Under the pieces are notes generated by a model, which saw only the letters and a program-made list of their open reading frames with translations, ran no database searches and had not been told where the DNA came from. Shown here one piece after another: positions 22,569 to 33,490 of a stretch of DNA of 64,000 nt. Each line of letters starts with the position of its first letter. The stretch's first letter is position 1. The position numbers and the translations under genes were made by a program. This stretch comes from Pseudoneurospora amorphoporcata (lineage: Eukaryota; Ascomycota; Sordariomycetes; Sordariales; Sordariaceae), in assembly GCA_033297205.1 (NCBI GenBank), contig MU859099.1, positions 163,878 to 227,877 of the forward strand. Reading direction: 5' to 3'.

Positions 22569-25534
22569 CTAAAAAGTCTCCGTCTCGTCATAATACGTCT
22601 TCAACGCCAACTTTTGACTTAGTTCCGCAGCAACAGCCAACCCCTCGTAAGCCCTCTCCACCGTCCTGACCCCCACACCAGGCACCGTCGTCAATTCTCC
22701 CAGACTCCTAACCTTCCCGCTTGGCCCCTGGGTTCCGTCTAGATGGTCGACCAAGTCCTGCGCGCGCTTCTGTCCAAACCCATTCAGGGACTTGATACGT
22801 TCTGTGTCGCGCGAGTTGACGATATCGAGCAACTGTTTAGTCCGGGGGGTCGGTTCAGGCCTTGGGAGTTGTTGTTCTTCAACTTGTTCGGGGTCCGAGT
22901 TGGAGTTGTTGGAGTTAGAGAGGTCGTCGTAATCGGATGCCGAGGCCGACGTGGTGGTGTGCTGCTGCTCAGTATTACTACTGTATAGTTGTTGGCGGGA
23001 ACGCGACGAAATGCCGACTCCCAGGGTAGCGCTGCGGCCTCTACTCTTCAACAATCTCCTTCTTCTCGCCTCCGCCTCTTCAGGAGTCTCTTCTTCCCCG
23101 TCGGCTTCCATGTCATCATCATCCTCCTCCCCTTCCCCATCCGGATCCGTCGAAGAAATAATGCCCGTCATGGCCGTTTGCCGTCCGCTGTTGACACTGG
23201 CGCTCCTGCTCACCACATCTTGCCGTGTTGTTGTTGTTGTTGTTGTTGACCTGCCATTATTCCCCTGTCGTCGTGACCCCCCCGCCTCCTCCTCCTCCTC
23301 CCTCAACTGCACCCCAACCTCCCACTCCTCCCTACTGATCCTCCCCAGCTTCAACTTGAGTTTCTCAATCTTGCCCACCAACTTCCTCTGTCCTGGGAAA
23401 AACCCCAGCGCATCTTCGTACATGCCCAGCGCCTCTTCCAGTCGTCCCGCCTCTTTCGCTTTTCTTGCTTCCAGCAATAACTGCAGTCCAGCACTCTTGT
23501 CGTCTGCACCCCTTCCAGATCCAGATCCACCACCGTTGCGACCCCAAGAAGAACGGGAAGTATTACTACCCATACTATGCTCCTCGATCCTCCTTTCTAG
23601 CGCTTCCAGTCGGCGCTGGACTTCCTCGCTTATTTCCGGCTTTGGTGGTTCCCCATTCGAACAAGGCGGTGGTGGGTTTTCCGATTTGGGCGTAGACGGA
23701 GTCGGCGTTTGGGGGGTTAGGACAGCAGTGGCAGCTGCGCGCGCCGCCAAGATCTCGGCAACCTTTTTCTCCACCATGGCTTCGATCTGGGCTGCTGACA
23801 GTGTCAAGACGGGGGTATTATCGGCTGACATGGACAGGGGTTTCGAGCTTAGTGGTGGTTGATGGACCGACCCGGAACCGGAGCTGCTATTTTGGCGGGA
23901 GACGCCGGCAGATACTGAACCGGGGAGTGGCAACCCAGTAGGTCTAGCCAGTTTCGAGGGTCCAGTGCCGATGAGACCTGATCGAATTGCCGAGGTTTCA
24001 GCAGACGGGGAAGAAGAAGAAGAGGAGGTGGTGGCGGCGTCGGTCATGGAGCGGCGGGAGGCCAACCCTGACAGAGACAAAGGCTGGCGGATCTGCGAGG
24101 TGTTGGCTTGTGGAGGACCTGCTCCAAACCGGGTGGTCCCGCCCACCGACGCCGTGGCTTTGTGTGCGGACGCGCGGTCGGTGTACACGTTGAACAGCTT
24201 TGACGGCTTCGTTTCGGCCTTTTCGATGACGGCCCCCGAAGCAGCAGCGCGGTCGGTGCTAGAGCGGGCTAGTGCGGGGGCACTGCCGGTGTACGAGTTC
24301 TGCGTCCCCAAGCCGATGGGACGCAATGGCTGGCGAGGGGCCAGGACGCCGTTGGTTAGACCCGAGAAGGAGGTGGAAGAGTGCGAGCGGTGCGGCTGCT
24401 TGTATACGACTTCGTTTTCGATCTCGCGGACCTCGATGCGCTTGGCGCGGGACGAGACGTTGAGACTGGACAGGGTGTCGAGGTGGTAGGACCGCATGGG
24501 CGCGAGGTTGAGGATCATGATGGTGATGCCGTTGTTCTGGCCCAGACTGAGGATGCGCGTCATTTTGGATTCGCGGTAGGGGATGCGCTTGTCGCCGCGG
24601 GAGATGGCGTCGATGCATTGCGAGAGCACGAAGAGGGACTTGTTGATGGCGGCTGACTCGATCATACGGTCCTTGTTGTTGTCGGTTCTTCGGTTGTCTT
24701 CGGAGCCGGCCAGATCGATGGCCGAGGCTGTGCTTTCCAACACCATGTCCCCCGTTGTTTGCGTGACCTTGACGCGCAGGATGGCGTGGCTGCGGGAGCT
24801 GTGGGCGTTGAGCTTGGTGGCGGCTGTGACGCGGTTGTTGTTGGCTTCGATGTAGAGGCGCTCGAAATCCTTGACGTCGTCGCAGGGCCGTTCCGTCAGC
24901 CCGACCACAAAGGTCTTGCCGTCCTTTTCTCGCAGGGGCAGGCCCATCGGGGTGCGCACCTCGGGCGGCTCGAGCAGGTCGTATACCTTATCGTTGTAGA
25001 TTTCGTAGTACGAGAGGTGGACGTCGACTCTCGTCTCGCCGTTGGAGTCGTTTTCGATCTTGTTGCCGCGCCGGAAGACATTGCTGAGTAGTCGGGGGAT
25101 AAGACCGCGGTCGGCCATCTTCATGCCACCACGCATCGTGTGCGTCTTGCCGGTGCCGGTCACGCCATAGGCGAATATTGTCACGTCAAGGCCTTGGAAG
25201 AGGGCCTTGATGTGAGGGTATACTGTACGTGTTGATTGTGTCAGTGATGGGCAATCCTCTCAGTCGGTGAAGAGGGATGCCTACCTTCGGCATTGAAGAG
25301 ATCCTCCTGGGTGCATGATTGGTCGTAGACGCTGTTGAAGATGTACGAGAACTCTTCGGTTTCGTTCTTTGGGTTGGGGATCTTGACTACCGTAGTGGGC
25401 TTTCCCTCCTCGGTGCTGGCGGCGCGTACAATGACATCCTTGTCCAGCTCTTTGGAAAGCAGCGGACGTATCCTGGCGACGACACGGACGGACATGGCTC
25501 GGTTGTCGACGGCCCGGTGGTTGGATGGATCCAA
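22569..25534 (-). CDS. Kinesin-10 (Kid/KIF22-like) motor with C-terminal HhH
   Basis: CDS complement(join(22569..25222,25285..25534)), 967 aa. The 62-nt intron rebuilds ..NAE-VYPHIKALF in frame. The N-terminal motor (about 15-345) has P-loop GVTGTGKT (103-110), switch I SSRSH (225-229) and switch II DLAGSE (253-258). A Ser/Pro-rich linker, a short coiled coil near residue 600 and an acidic stretch follow. The last ~90 residues hold a helix-hairpin-helix (INxx-type: LNGFGQKRAQDLVDHL, then VPGVGVRTVERA), the chromosome/DNA-binding tail of KIF22/Kid. The likely role is a plus-end spindle motor acting on chromosome arms. An internal ATG (residue 14) is an alternative start. Confidence 0.88.
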
Positions 25535-26612
25535 TCCGTCAGTGTGTCGCGATAAAGAAAAAATAAAAGAAATAAAAAAAAATGGACAGGAAAAAAAGGG
25601 GGAGTGGGTGGGTTAGGGACGGGGACAACAAACACAGGACGGCTCCCGAGAGGGATACATCAAACACCACAAAAGAGGATAAAAGGTAGGAATAGTGGTG
25701 AATGGGGATGGAATATGGGATATGGGATGGGGGACCCCAATGGTTTGTAAAGTGAATGAATGGGAAAAAAAGCAAAGTTGGAAAAAGGATGGGGTTGGGC
25801 AATGGAATGGCCTCCCGTCTCTCTCCTCTCCTCTTCGCCTTTGTTTGACCAGTAACGAGTCGACGGGAAGAGTGGAATTCAAAAAAAAGGAGACGGTCAA
25901 CAATGGTCAACAAAAAGACAGGGTTCCAAGTGAGGGGGTGAACAAGTGACAATGAATGCCGAATACCAATTGGTGTAGAGTTTCTGCACGAATGCACGGA
26001 GCAGCACGTCGCCGTCGCAGCAAACCAAGTGCGTGTATGTGTTGATGGAGTCGGGATGAGCCAACAGGGGCACAGTTAACCGAGCAACGGGGGGGAACAA
26101 CGCACCACAATCGACGGCTCTCAGTGGCTTTGTATCGCTAGTGAGACACTGGAATGACTGGGCAATGCAATGGTGCTGCACTACCTGTGTGGCAGTTGTG
26201 GGGTGCATCTGCTGTGATCGCTGCGAGTTGTTGCAGCTGCTGAGTTTTACAGTGGTTGCAGCAGATCCCAAGAAAGCCGGCGGCAGGCAGGAACCGTCAA
26301 GAGCTGGCTGCCCTGGTCTGTGCACACTTCCGTCCCAAAAGGGCTTATCGATAGCGGCTACCTACCTTGCATGGAATTTCTCGGGCCAGGAAGCTCGGGT
26401 GGTCCGTGTGCCGGGCCTGCCTGGAAATTCCAATTGCAGTCCTGGCGTCATTGCATGTTTCTTGTACGGGACCTGTTTCAATCTTTCGTTTATCCGCGCT
26501 GCTTCAGTTCCCACCCCGACCTCGACCAGCTCACCCCCGGGTCCCATCTCCGAACCTGACCCCGACTTAATACACCACACATATTCGCCGCCATTGCGAA
26601 ACCCAACACACA
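25535..26612. other. Divergent promoter region, kinesin / AIM24
   Basis: 1.08 kb between the starts of the kinesin gene (-) and the AIM24 gene (+). It contains purine-rich tracts near 25555-25600 and no recognisable CDS. The ORF at 26141-26668 (+) overlaps the AIM24 start in another frame and is not supported. Confidence 0.55.
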
Positions 26613-28058
26613 ATGCGCGGCCAGTCTCCCCTGGTCAGGGCGGCGCGGACTGCGCGACTGACTTGTAGATCCTCGACGACACCTCTCTTCACAAACAACA
26701 ACAACGTCTTCTTCGTCTGCCGACAATGTCAACACCTCAGCCTCGCCAGCCGGCCAAGGGGCATCCAAATCAGCGCCAAGCCCACCACCGACTCCCGTCC
26801 CACGCCCGACATCTTCGACGCCCTGCCCGGCAGCACTCGCGACCCAGCCGACGCCCGCTTCGAAGTAATCGGCGCTCCCTCCTCCCTCCTCTCCGTCACC
26901 TTGTCGGCCTCCCAGCGCCTCTACACCCGCCGCGGCACCCTCGTCTCCGTCACCGGCCGCGTCGAAAACGCCCAATCGACACTCTCCCTCCTCTCCCCCC
27001 TCCCTCGCGCGCTTTTGGGCGTCCCCTTTCTCTACCAGCGTATCAGCTCAACGACCCCCATCACCGCCCTAATAGGCACTTCCTCGCCCAACACCTCCTT
27101 CTCGGTGCTCCATCTGGACGGAACGACGGACTACATGGTTGCTCAGCGGAACGCCCTGTTGGCATGGACGGGCCATACCCTCCGTCTTTCGCCTCGGATT
27201 CAACAGGGTTTGGCTCCCGCCAACTGGGGCGCCACGCACGTTACCGGTCGCGGACTGGTGGCGCTCGCCAGCCCCGGTCAGATCTACGAGCTGACGCTGG
27301 CAGAAGGCGAGGAGCTGACCCTCCACCCTTCGCACGTCGTGGCCTATTCCGTCACGCGCAAACCGCCCTTGCCCTTCCGGTTTAGAAGCACCCGCCTCAA
27401 TTTACAGTTGCCCGCCATTCCCGAATCCGTTTCCCACGCAGCCGGCCGCCTCGTGCCCGCCAAGGTATCGGAATTTCTCGCCAATATGAGAGACACAAAG
27501 TTGTACACCACGCTAGCCAGGATCTTGCACAGCCTGCGCACAGCGACGAGAAGGACAATCTGGGGCGACCGCCTGTTCCTCCAGTTCCGCGGCCCGACCA
27601 ACATTCTGATGTCCAGCCGCGGGGTGCGCGTGTCCGATGTCCTCACCCGAGACGACATCAACGAGATCGCCGACACGGAAGCCGGTCTGGTCGGTAAAGC
27701 TTTGGGAACTGGCAGGATTGAGAAGGCCAAGGCCTTGGAGGAGAAGAAGAAGGAACTGAAGCCTTTGGTGGCTGAGACAGCGGGTGGTGGTGATAAGCCC
27801 GCTTTTGCTCCTGTCGAGGCTCCTTTTTCGAGTTTTAGTGCGAACAGCGCGAGCGCCGACTTTGCTGATGAGGCCAAGACTCCTGCTGACAAGGTCATTG
27901 AGGAGGTTGCTGCGGCCGACAAGGAAGACGAGGTCGTCAAGAAGCAGCAGGAAGAAGGCGAGACTACTAAGCCTGTCAAGATGAGGATTGCGAGCGTGGG
28001 CAAGGATGGCAAGGTCACGTTTGAGGAGTCCAAGGATTTGAACCAGTTTGTGCGGTAA
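26613..28058 (+). CDS. aim24: Mitochondrial AIM24-family protein
   Basis: Single-exon, 481 aa. The Arg/Ser/Thr-rich first ~45 residues, without acids until Asp60, fit a mitochondrial targeting peptide. The central region (about 78-330: RFEVIGAPSSLLSVTLSASQ, then RGTLVSVTGRV, then LAWTGHTLRLSPR) matches the AIM24/DUF124 beta-sandwich family. In yeast, Aim24 is an inner-membrane protein needed for MICOS integrity and cristae shape. The C-terminal ~100 residues are Ala/Lys/Glu-rich and poorly conserved. A GC-rich CDS with strong third-position bias supports it. Confidence 0.88.
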   Translation: MRGQSPLVRAARTARLTCRSSTTPLFTNNNNVFFVCRQCQHLSLASRPRGIQISAKPTTDSRPTPDIFDALPGSTRDPADARFEVIGAPSSLLSVTLSASQRLYTRRGTLVSVTGRVENAQSTLSLLSPLPRALLGVPFLYQRISSTTPITALIGTSSPNTSFSVLHLDGTTDYMVAQRNALLAWTGHTLRLSPRIQQGLAPANWGATHVTGRGLVALASPGQIYELTLAEGEELTLHPSHVVAYSVTRKPPLPFRFRSTRLNLQLPAIPESVSHAAGRLVPAKVSEFLANMRDTKLYTTLARILHSLRTATRRTIWGDRLFLQFRGPTNILMSSRGVRVSDVLTRDDINEIADTEAGLVGKALGTGRIEKAKALEEKKKELKPLVAETAGGGDKPAFAPVEAPFSSFSANSASADFADEAKTPADKVIEEVAAADKEDEVVKKQQEEGETTKPVKMRIASVGKDGKVTFEESKDLNQFVR

Positions 28059-28890
28059 AGCGGGTGGTTGTCGCGGTTTCGGGTTGTAGGCTGTATGTAG
28101 GTTTATAGAGGCTGTAGGTTGGATGCAGGGGCGGAGGGAGGGGCTGTAATTTCCTTTTTTCCCTTCATTCTTTTTCTTTGTTGTTTGTTGTTTGTTGCTG
28201 TAACGATAGAACAAATGTGCATAGGTGGTTATTCATGAAAGAAGGGGCATGGGCATGAATGAGCGAACATGGGGCAATCCATGGCATGGCATGGCATGGC
28301 ATAGGTCGGCATGTTGAAAATAGGATGGATGGTGATGGGAGTGGAATGGAATGAAAAAAAAGATTTGGTTTGAACGAAGCGTGCTGCTGAATCAGCTTTT
28401 ATGATGCTTACCTATTGCTAGAAGGTCCAGACATGGGACTCATGTCGTGTCATTTTATGTTAGTCTTCTCCTACCTACCTACCTATCTCCCAGCTTTACA
28501 TCGCCACTATCCTTGAATTCCCCGCGGGATACAAACGACTTTTGGACGTATGCATGTAGGTATATAACCGCCATATCACCGCCCAACACGATTATGTATT
28601 TCTCTTTCATGCCACTGATTTCCACAACAAACAGAAAGGCAGAGATACATCAACAAAGTAAAGCGGTCGGAGCCATCAAGAATGATGGACACCGTGACCG
28701 AGGAGATACATAACCATGCTGCTGATGGACATGACATGACGATGCAGTTGTCGTCGTCCAGTCAGTCAGACATGTCCTCATTCATGTTCTTCAGTTGCTT
28801 GTGGACAACCAAACCACCCGAGCATGACGGGACCCGGTATAAGAAGAACCGAACTTGTTGCCACACCATCAAGGCGCGTGAGAAAACGTG
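28059..28890. other. Convergent intergenic region
   Basis: This 0.83-kb gap lies between AIM24 (+) and the left MutY paralogue (-). It carries (CATGG)n at about 28280-28302 and CCTACCTACCTACC near 28473-28486. No gene seen. Confidence 0.55.
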
Positions 28891-30885
28891 CTACATGCTT
28901 CGGAGCGCCGTGTCATTGTCCTGCTTTTGAGATTTGCGCTTGCCGTAGTACCAATGTCGTAAGGGGTATTGGCGGCAGTAAGTAGCGATAAACTCTCTGG
29001 CCGCTAGGCCACCAAGAATGCCTGGTTTGGGCTTGCCGAGTTCAAGCTCCATCTGGCTTCTCAGCCACTTCAAGTTGTCTTGTTCGTAAAAGTTGGCCGA
29101 GATGGTGCTGTTCTCCTCCTGCCTGTTTGTCTGAGTGGTCGACGGGGTGGCCTGGACGCTCTCGGTGGTGGTTGGCATGTTCTCCTTGGTGCTGGGCAGC
29201 GGCGTCTTTTCCTCCCCTGGCCACTCTACCCCGTCTTGGTTCCCTTTCTTCATCTTGGGCGGAGGAGGAGGGGGACACAAGGTGCATGCCGCGTCTTCCA
29301 TGTCCAGCAGCACCTCTCGCTTGCCGCTGTCCTTCTCTTTGCTGGTCGTCTCCTTTCCTACTGGCGCCAACCCCTTCTCCCTTGCAATTTCCAGCCCTTC
29401 CGCATACGCTCTGCAAGTGGCTTGGATAGGACACAAGTCGCACGCAGGCTTTTGCGGCGCGGGGAGACAAACGGTTGCCCCCAGTTCCATAAGCGCTTGA
29501 CCCCAGCGCCCCGGCCGGTCACTTGGACGGGGCGGCCCTCGGTTTCTTCTTCTTGTCTCGTTTCCTGACCGTGTCGCATTTGCCTCCCCCTCCAGCTCCT
29601 CCTCGGCTTCCACACCGTCCCAAGCCGCTTGGTCCACCAGTCGCCTCGCCGCTTCCCAGATCACGTCCCGAACTTTCTTGTTATTCACATCCGCTCTGAT
29701 TCCCAGTTGCCGGGCCAAGACACGAATGACGTTGGTTTCAACCATTGGCTCTGCTCGTCCAAAGACTACGGCAGCCACCACACCAGCAATGTGGGGCCCG
29801 ATACCCGGCAGGTTCTCGAGCTCTTGGACCGTGGTCGGTAGCCCAGCAGTATTCTTGTTGTTGGCACTGTTCCCGCTGCAAACCTGCCTTGCTGCCATGT
29901 GTAAGCGCGTAAGGCGCATGTCTTTCTTCAAGAGAAACTCCTCCACCTCTTTCGCGCCCGACTTGGCCAAATCGTGCATGGTCGGAAGGGCTTGCATCCA
30001 CCGGTTATAATACGTTGTAACAAGCTCTATGGTCTTGTCATGATCGGTCTCATGGAAGACTTGGCGCAAGACCTCGGCGAGGAGGACTTGGTAAAAACGT
30101 TGGTAGATGCTGGAGCGAAGGGTCTGGAGGGCTTGTGCTTGCTTTTCTTCTTCGGCTTCGGCTTTGGCGCGGAGTATCGAGGCGGCTAGGTTAGGGAAGA
30201 TGAGAACCGAGTCTGGGATCGGTGGGGGAACTTTGGCCTGGGACCCCACAAGCGAGGAGGTAGGGCAAAGCAAAGGACTGGGATCAATCCAAGGTTTCCG
30301 CCACGGCATTTGGCGGGCTGCGGAGTAGTTGTCGAACCAAATGAGGAGGGCATCGCGATGCTTGCGGGCTGCAGCTATGAAATCCTGGCCAGAGAGGGTT
30401 CCCGTGCTGCCAGGGAAGGACAATAGGAGGGGACAGTGGTAGCTATGTCTGTGAGGTTGGTCTGGTGGTAGAGGACATGTGTGGACATTGCCATGGGCGT
30501 GCGGAGAATCGGGCAAGAAGATTTGGGTGATGACTTGTCTGATTGACAATTCTCTGGTGATTTTAGGTCTCATCTCGGTCACCGTGGTGGTGACGGCAGT
30601 AGCGTTTGCCCGGCCAGTCTTGGTTTTTCGACGTCTACGGGTTTGCAAGCTCTTGTGCTCGCCATCGAGGTCAGAGTCTTGAGGAGAATGTGTCCCGGGT
30701 TTGTCCTCCTCTGAGACTGTTTCAAGCTCATTGAGCATGGTTAATAGATTGCGCCCAAACTTGGTGACATTGGTGGAGTGGTGATAGGGTCCGAACTTGA
30801 CCACGACGATTTCCTCTTCGTCTTGCAGATCGTCATCGGCATCCTCTTCATCCACATCGTCGTCGTCCTCGAAAATGACCTCCAT
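28891..30885 (-). CDS. Degenerate MutY-type adenine glycosylase paralogue, no NUDIX domain
   Basis: Uninterrupted 664-aa ORF, head-to-tail with the canonical MutY gene at 31400-33490. Shared blocks are RQMPWRKPWID (191-201), TYYNRWMQALPTM, GRAEPMV, NVIRVLARQLG, GRWGQ-LMELGAT and the four-Cys Fe-S motif (CLPAPQKPAC then CDLC then C). The active site differs. The LQQT segment of the canonical copy is replaced (AEVLRQVFHETD, E271 kept), the WKGLGYYSR block is lost, and the catalytic Asp in VDGNV is Glu (VETNV, E383). The HhH hairpin reads LPGIGPHIAG. The protein stops where the NUDIX domain begins in its neighbour. It is therefore probably an inactive or repurposed glycosylase-fold DNA-binding protein. 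The open frame over 2 kb argues against a simple pseudogene. Confidence 0.82.
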   Translation of the reverse strand: MEVIFEDDDDVDEEDADDDLQDEEEIVVVKFGPYHHSTNVTKFGRNLLTMLNELETVSEEDKPGTHSPQDSDLDGEHKSLQTRRRRKTKTGRANATAVTTTVTEMRPKITRELSIRQVITQIFLPDSPHAHGNVHTCPLPPDQPHRHSYHCPLLLSFPGSTGTLSGQDFIAAARKHRDALLIWFDNYSAARQMPWRKPWIDPSPLLCPTSSLVGSQAKVPPPIPDSVLIFPNLAASILRAKAEAEEEKQAQALQTLRSSIYQRFYQVLLAEVLRQVFHETDHDKTIELVTTYYNRWMQALPTMHDLAKSGAKEVEEFLLKKDMRLTRLHMAARQVCSGNSANNKNTAGLPTTVQELENLPGIGPHIAGVVAAVVFGRAEPMVETNVIRVLARQLGIRADVNNKKVRDVIWEAARRLVDQAAWDGVEAEEELEGEANATRSGNETRRRNRGPPRPSDRPGRWGQALMELGATVCLPAPQKPACDLCPIQATCRAYAEGLEIAREKGLAPVGKETTSKEKDSGKREVLLDMEDAACTLCPPPPPPKMKKGNQDGVEWPGEEKTPLPSTKENMPTTTESVQATPSTTQTNRQEENSTISANFYEQDNLKWLRSQMELELGKPKPGILGGLAAREFIATYCRQYPLRHWYYGKRKSQKQDNDTALRSM

Positions 30886-31399
30886 TTCGCCATGCGGGTG
30901 TGAGAAAGCAAATGTGTCATTTTCAGATCTGTGGTGAGTTGCTATCAGCTGATGGTATGGCGCGACGTGCTGTTGTTTGACGGTGGCGGTGGTGGACTGG
31001 GCTGTGTCGTTGTTGATGTTTTGGTAATGGCGGTGGTGGTATGGCGAATGCTTGGGCGCCTGTCCTCGTCCATGGTTCGGCGTCCCGAGTGGTTTTGATT
31101 TGCTGGGTGAGTTCCGCCGACGTGACCTTGTGCGAGTGTCAGGGGGAATGCGTCATCCAATTTCGCGAAAATCGAGTCACGGCAAATTGGTGCACATCTA
31201 ACCCTAACCCCATGTCTCTCAGAGGGAAGGAACGGTTTGAAACCTGAAGAGTTTGCTGATGTTCGACTACAGGAAAGTGGAAGGGACGAAAACTGTTGGA
31301 AGGAAAGTGCATACATACGCTGGGCCGTCCACAGGCTGGCGGGTATCCATCATGCTGTCGGGGTCTTCAGGTTCCTGCCGTGTGTTCCGAACTTTGTGC
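30886..31399. other. Promoter of the degenerate MutY copy
   Basis: It contains a perfect palindrome TTTCGCGAAA at 31161-31170 and a telobox-like AACCCTAACCC ending at 31210, about 275 and 315 bp upstream of the ATG at 30885. A similar pair lies upstream of the canonical copy. Confidence 0.55.
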
Positions 31400-33490
31400 T
31401 CATCCTGAGCCGCCCGCCAAATCTCTACTCCTTCTCCTCCCCTTCACCAACTCCCAACACTTCTTCATGCCCGTCCCCATGTTTTCTTCCTCGATCTCGT
31501 CCATCGTGGCCCACCGCTTCATTTTCGCATCACTCTCTTCTTGCCTATCCCCGTCTACCAAGTCAACCGCCCAAACATACATCACCAACTTGAAATGCGA
31601 AAACGTCCACGGCACCGTTCCCAACTCTTCCTTTCTTCCCCAGCTCTCCATTCCCACCTCTTTCAATACTTGCTTCAAAACCATCCGCACCTGGTCTTTC
31701 CTCTTCGTTACCGACTCATGGCTCCATGTCGAATCAGCAGCCAAGGTATGGCTCGGAAGCTCCCACATGCCTGCCAGCAGACCTTTTGCCGGCCGCTTAT
31801 GAATGAGATAACGACCGTCGGATGAGCGGCGGATTGCTACCACAAGACATTCTTCTTCGCGCAGCTTTTTCGTCTTGGGTTTAGTGTACGGGTATTTAGA
31901 GCAGTGGGAAGTGATGACTTCCATGGCGGCCAAAGATGGCTCCGTTGAGTCGGACTCATCTGTTGCTTCTTTCTTGTGGCGAGTGGCTGAGGCTTTGAAC
32001 TTGCCAAAGAAGGCAGAGAAGTCGCCTTTCTTTTTCCGCTTCTTGGTTCCAGCATCACTACTCTCCCCCTTGTCAGATTCTTCGGCTTCTGGTGGTGGAC
32101 ATAGCGTGCAGGAATCTTCAATATCCACCACCTTCCCAGCTCCCATCCCCATCACTTTCCTCCCCGGAATCAGTTCCTTTTGGGTGGCAATCTCTACCCC
32201 TTCTTGATAAGCCCTGCAAGTCTCCTTGACAGGACACAACCCACACTTGGGCTTCGCCGGGCCCCCAAGGCAAATGGTAGCTCCGAGTTCCATCAGCCCT
32301 TGACCCCATCTTCCTGGTCCATCACTGACCGGAGCTTTTTTCCCCTTCCTCTCCTCCTCAGTAGCATCGGTGCCATCCCAAGCAACAGCCTCAACCAGCC
32401 TCTTGGCAGCCTCCCACACCACCTCTAGCACCTCCTTACTCTTCACATCCCCTCTGAGCCCCAACTGCCTCGTAAGTACCCTGATAACGTTCCCATCAAC
32501 CATCGGCTCCGCGCGGCCGTACACAATGCACGCAACCGCTCCGGCTGTGTACCGCCCCACCCCCGGCAGCTGCGTTAGCTTTTCCACCGTGTGCGGGACC
32601 AACCCGTCGTACCCGCCTTGCTCAGAGGGCGGACAGACCAGTTGAGCGAGCGAATGAAGACGCGTGGCGCGGGAGTAGTAGCCGAGGCCTTTCCAGAGCG
32701 AGAGGACATCCTCCGGTCGGGCAGCTGCTAGGGACTGCATGGTCGGCAGGGCGGCTAGCCATTTGTTATAGTACGAAATGACAGTTGATACTCGAGTCTG
32801 CTGTAACATGGTTTCGGAAAGCAACACCTCATATGCTCTCTGAGCTACAGCTTCCTTCAGACCATGAGAACATGCGCATGAGGGAGAGGAGAGAAGGGAG
32901 CTGGTGTCGATCCATGGTTTTCGCCACGGCATTTGTCGGTCGGAAGAGACGTGGTCGAACCAAGTGAGCAAGGCATCGCGGGCTGTGCGCGCGACGGGAG
33001 AGCTTGGGGAAGAGAGGAGGAGGGGGTGGTGATAATTGAGGAGATGAGACTGGGATGCGAGGCAGGGTTCAGATGGTGGAGGGGAGGAGAAGACTTGGTT
33101 GAGCAAATCCTTGATTGAGGCTGCTGTTGCTTTGGATTTGGCTTGTGTTGTTGTGGAAGTCGTCGTGGCGGATGTGGAAACGCTGGCGGCGGCTGTGGTG
33201 GTGATGGCCGATGCTTTCGTCCTCCTCGTCACCGTATTCGTCCTCCTCTTGACGGTCGTGGTCTCCGTCTTCCTAACGGCTCGCGCCCCTCGTCCGCTCA
33301 CAGTATTTCGGCGTTTACTCGGCCTCGGATCCGACTCAAACTCACTTTCGTCAATGTCTGAAAGGGCGGAAGAATCCGAGTCTGGGTCCGAGTTTGGATC
33401 GGCATCATCGTTTGGCGCAGTGCAGAGCTCCAGCGGATCAACGTTCGCAATCGCGTCTCTTCTCGTACTTTGGCGTCTTGTTAGGACCAT
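31400..33490 (-). CDS. mutY: A/G-specific adenine DNA glycosylase MutY (MYH)
   Basis: Single-exon, 696 aa, longer than bacterial MutY because of a ~130-residue disordered Asp/Ser/Thr/Arg-rich N-terminus (nuclear-localisation-like KRR runs). The catalytic domain has MPWRKPWID (188-195), SETMLQQTRVSTVISYYNKW with E226, LWKGLGYYSRATRL, the HhH LPGVGRYTAGAVA and VDGNV with catalytic D332. A Cys4 [4Fe-4S] motif follows (ICLGGPAKPKCGLCP-x-x-x-x-C, first spacing 8 rather than 6). A NUDIX-fold 8-oxoG reader follows (LVVAIRRSSDGRYLIHKRPA, then GMWELPSH, then WTFSHFKLVMYVW). It removes adenine mispaired with 8-oxoguanine in base excision repair. The paralogue at 28891-30885 is directly downstream. Confidence 0.93.
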   Translation of the reverse strand: MVLTRRQSTRRDAIANVDPLELCTAPNDDADPNSDPDSDSSALSDIDESEFESDPRPSKRRNTVSGRGARAVRKTETTTVKRRTNTVTRRTKASAITTTAAASVSTSATTTSTTTQAKSKATAASIKDLLNQVFSSPPPSEPCLASQSHLLNYHHPLLLSSPSSPVARTARDALLTWFDHVSSDRQMPWRKPWIDTSSLLSSPSCACSHGLKEAVAQRAYEVLLSETMLQQTRVSTVISYYNKWLAALPTMQSLAAARPEDVLSLWKGLGYYSRATRLHSLAQLVCPPSEQGGYDGLVPHTVEKLTQLPGVGRYTAGAVACIVYGRAEPMVDGNVIRVLTRQLGLRGDVKSKEVLEVVWEAAKRLVEAVAWDGTDATEEERKGKKAPVSDGPGRWGQGLMELGATICLGGPAKPKCGLCPVKETCRAYQEGVEIATQKELIPGRKVMGMGAGKVVDIEDSCTLCPPPEAEESDKGESSDAGTKKRKKKGDFSAFFGKFKASATRHKKEATDESDSTEPSLAAMEVITSHCSKYPYTKPKTKKLREEECLVVAIRRSSDGRYLIHKRPAKGLLAGMWELPSHTLAADSTWSHESVTKRKDQVRMVLKQVLKEVGMESWGRKEELGTVPWTFSHFKLVMYVWAVDLVDGDRQEESDAKMKRWATMDEIEEENMGTGMKKCWELVKGRRRSRDLAGGSG

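Noticed and set aside
22951..23862. 303-aa ORF antisense to the kinesin tail
   Set aside because: Ser-rich antisense of a low-complexity coding stretch.
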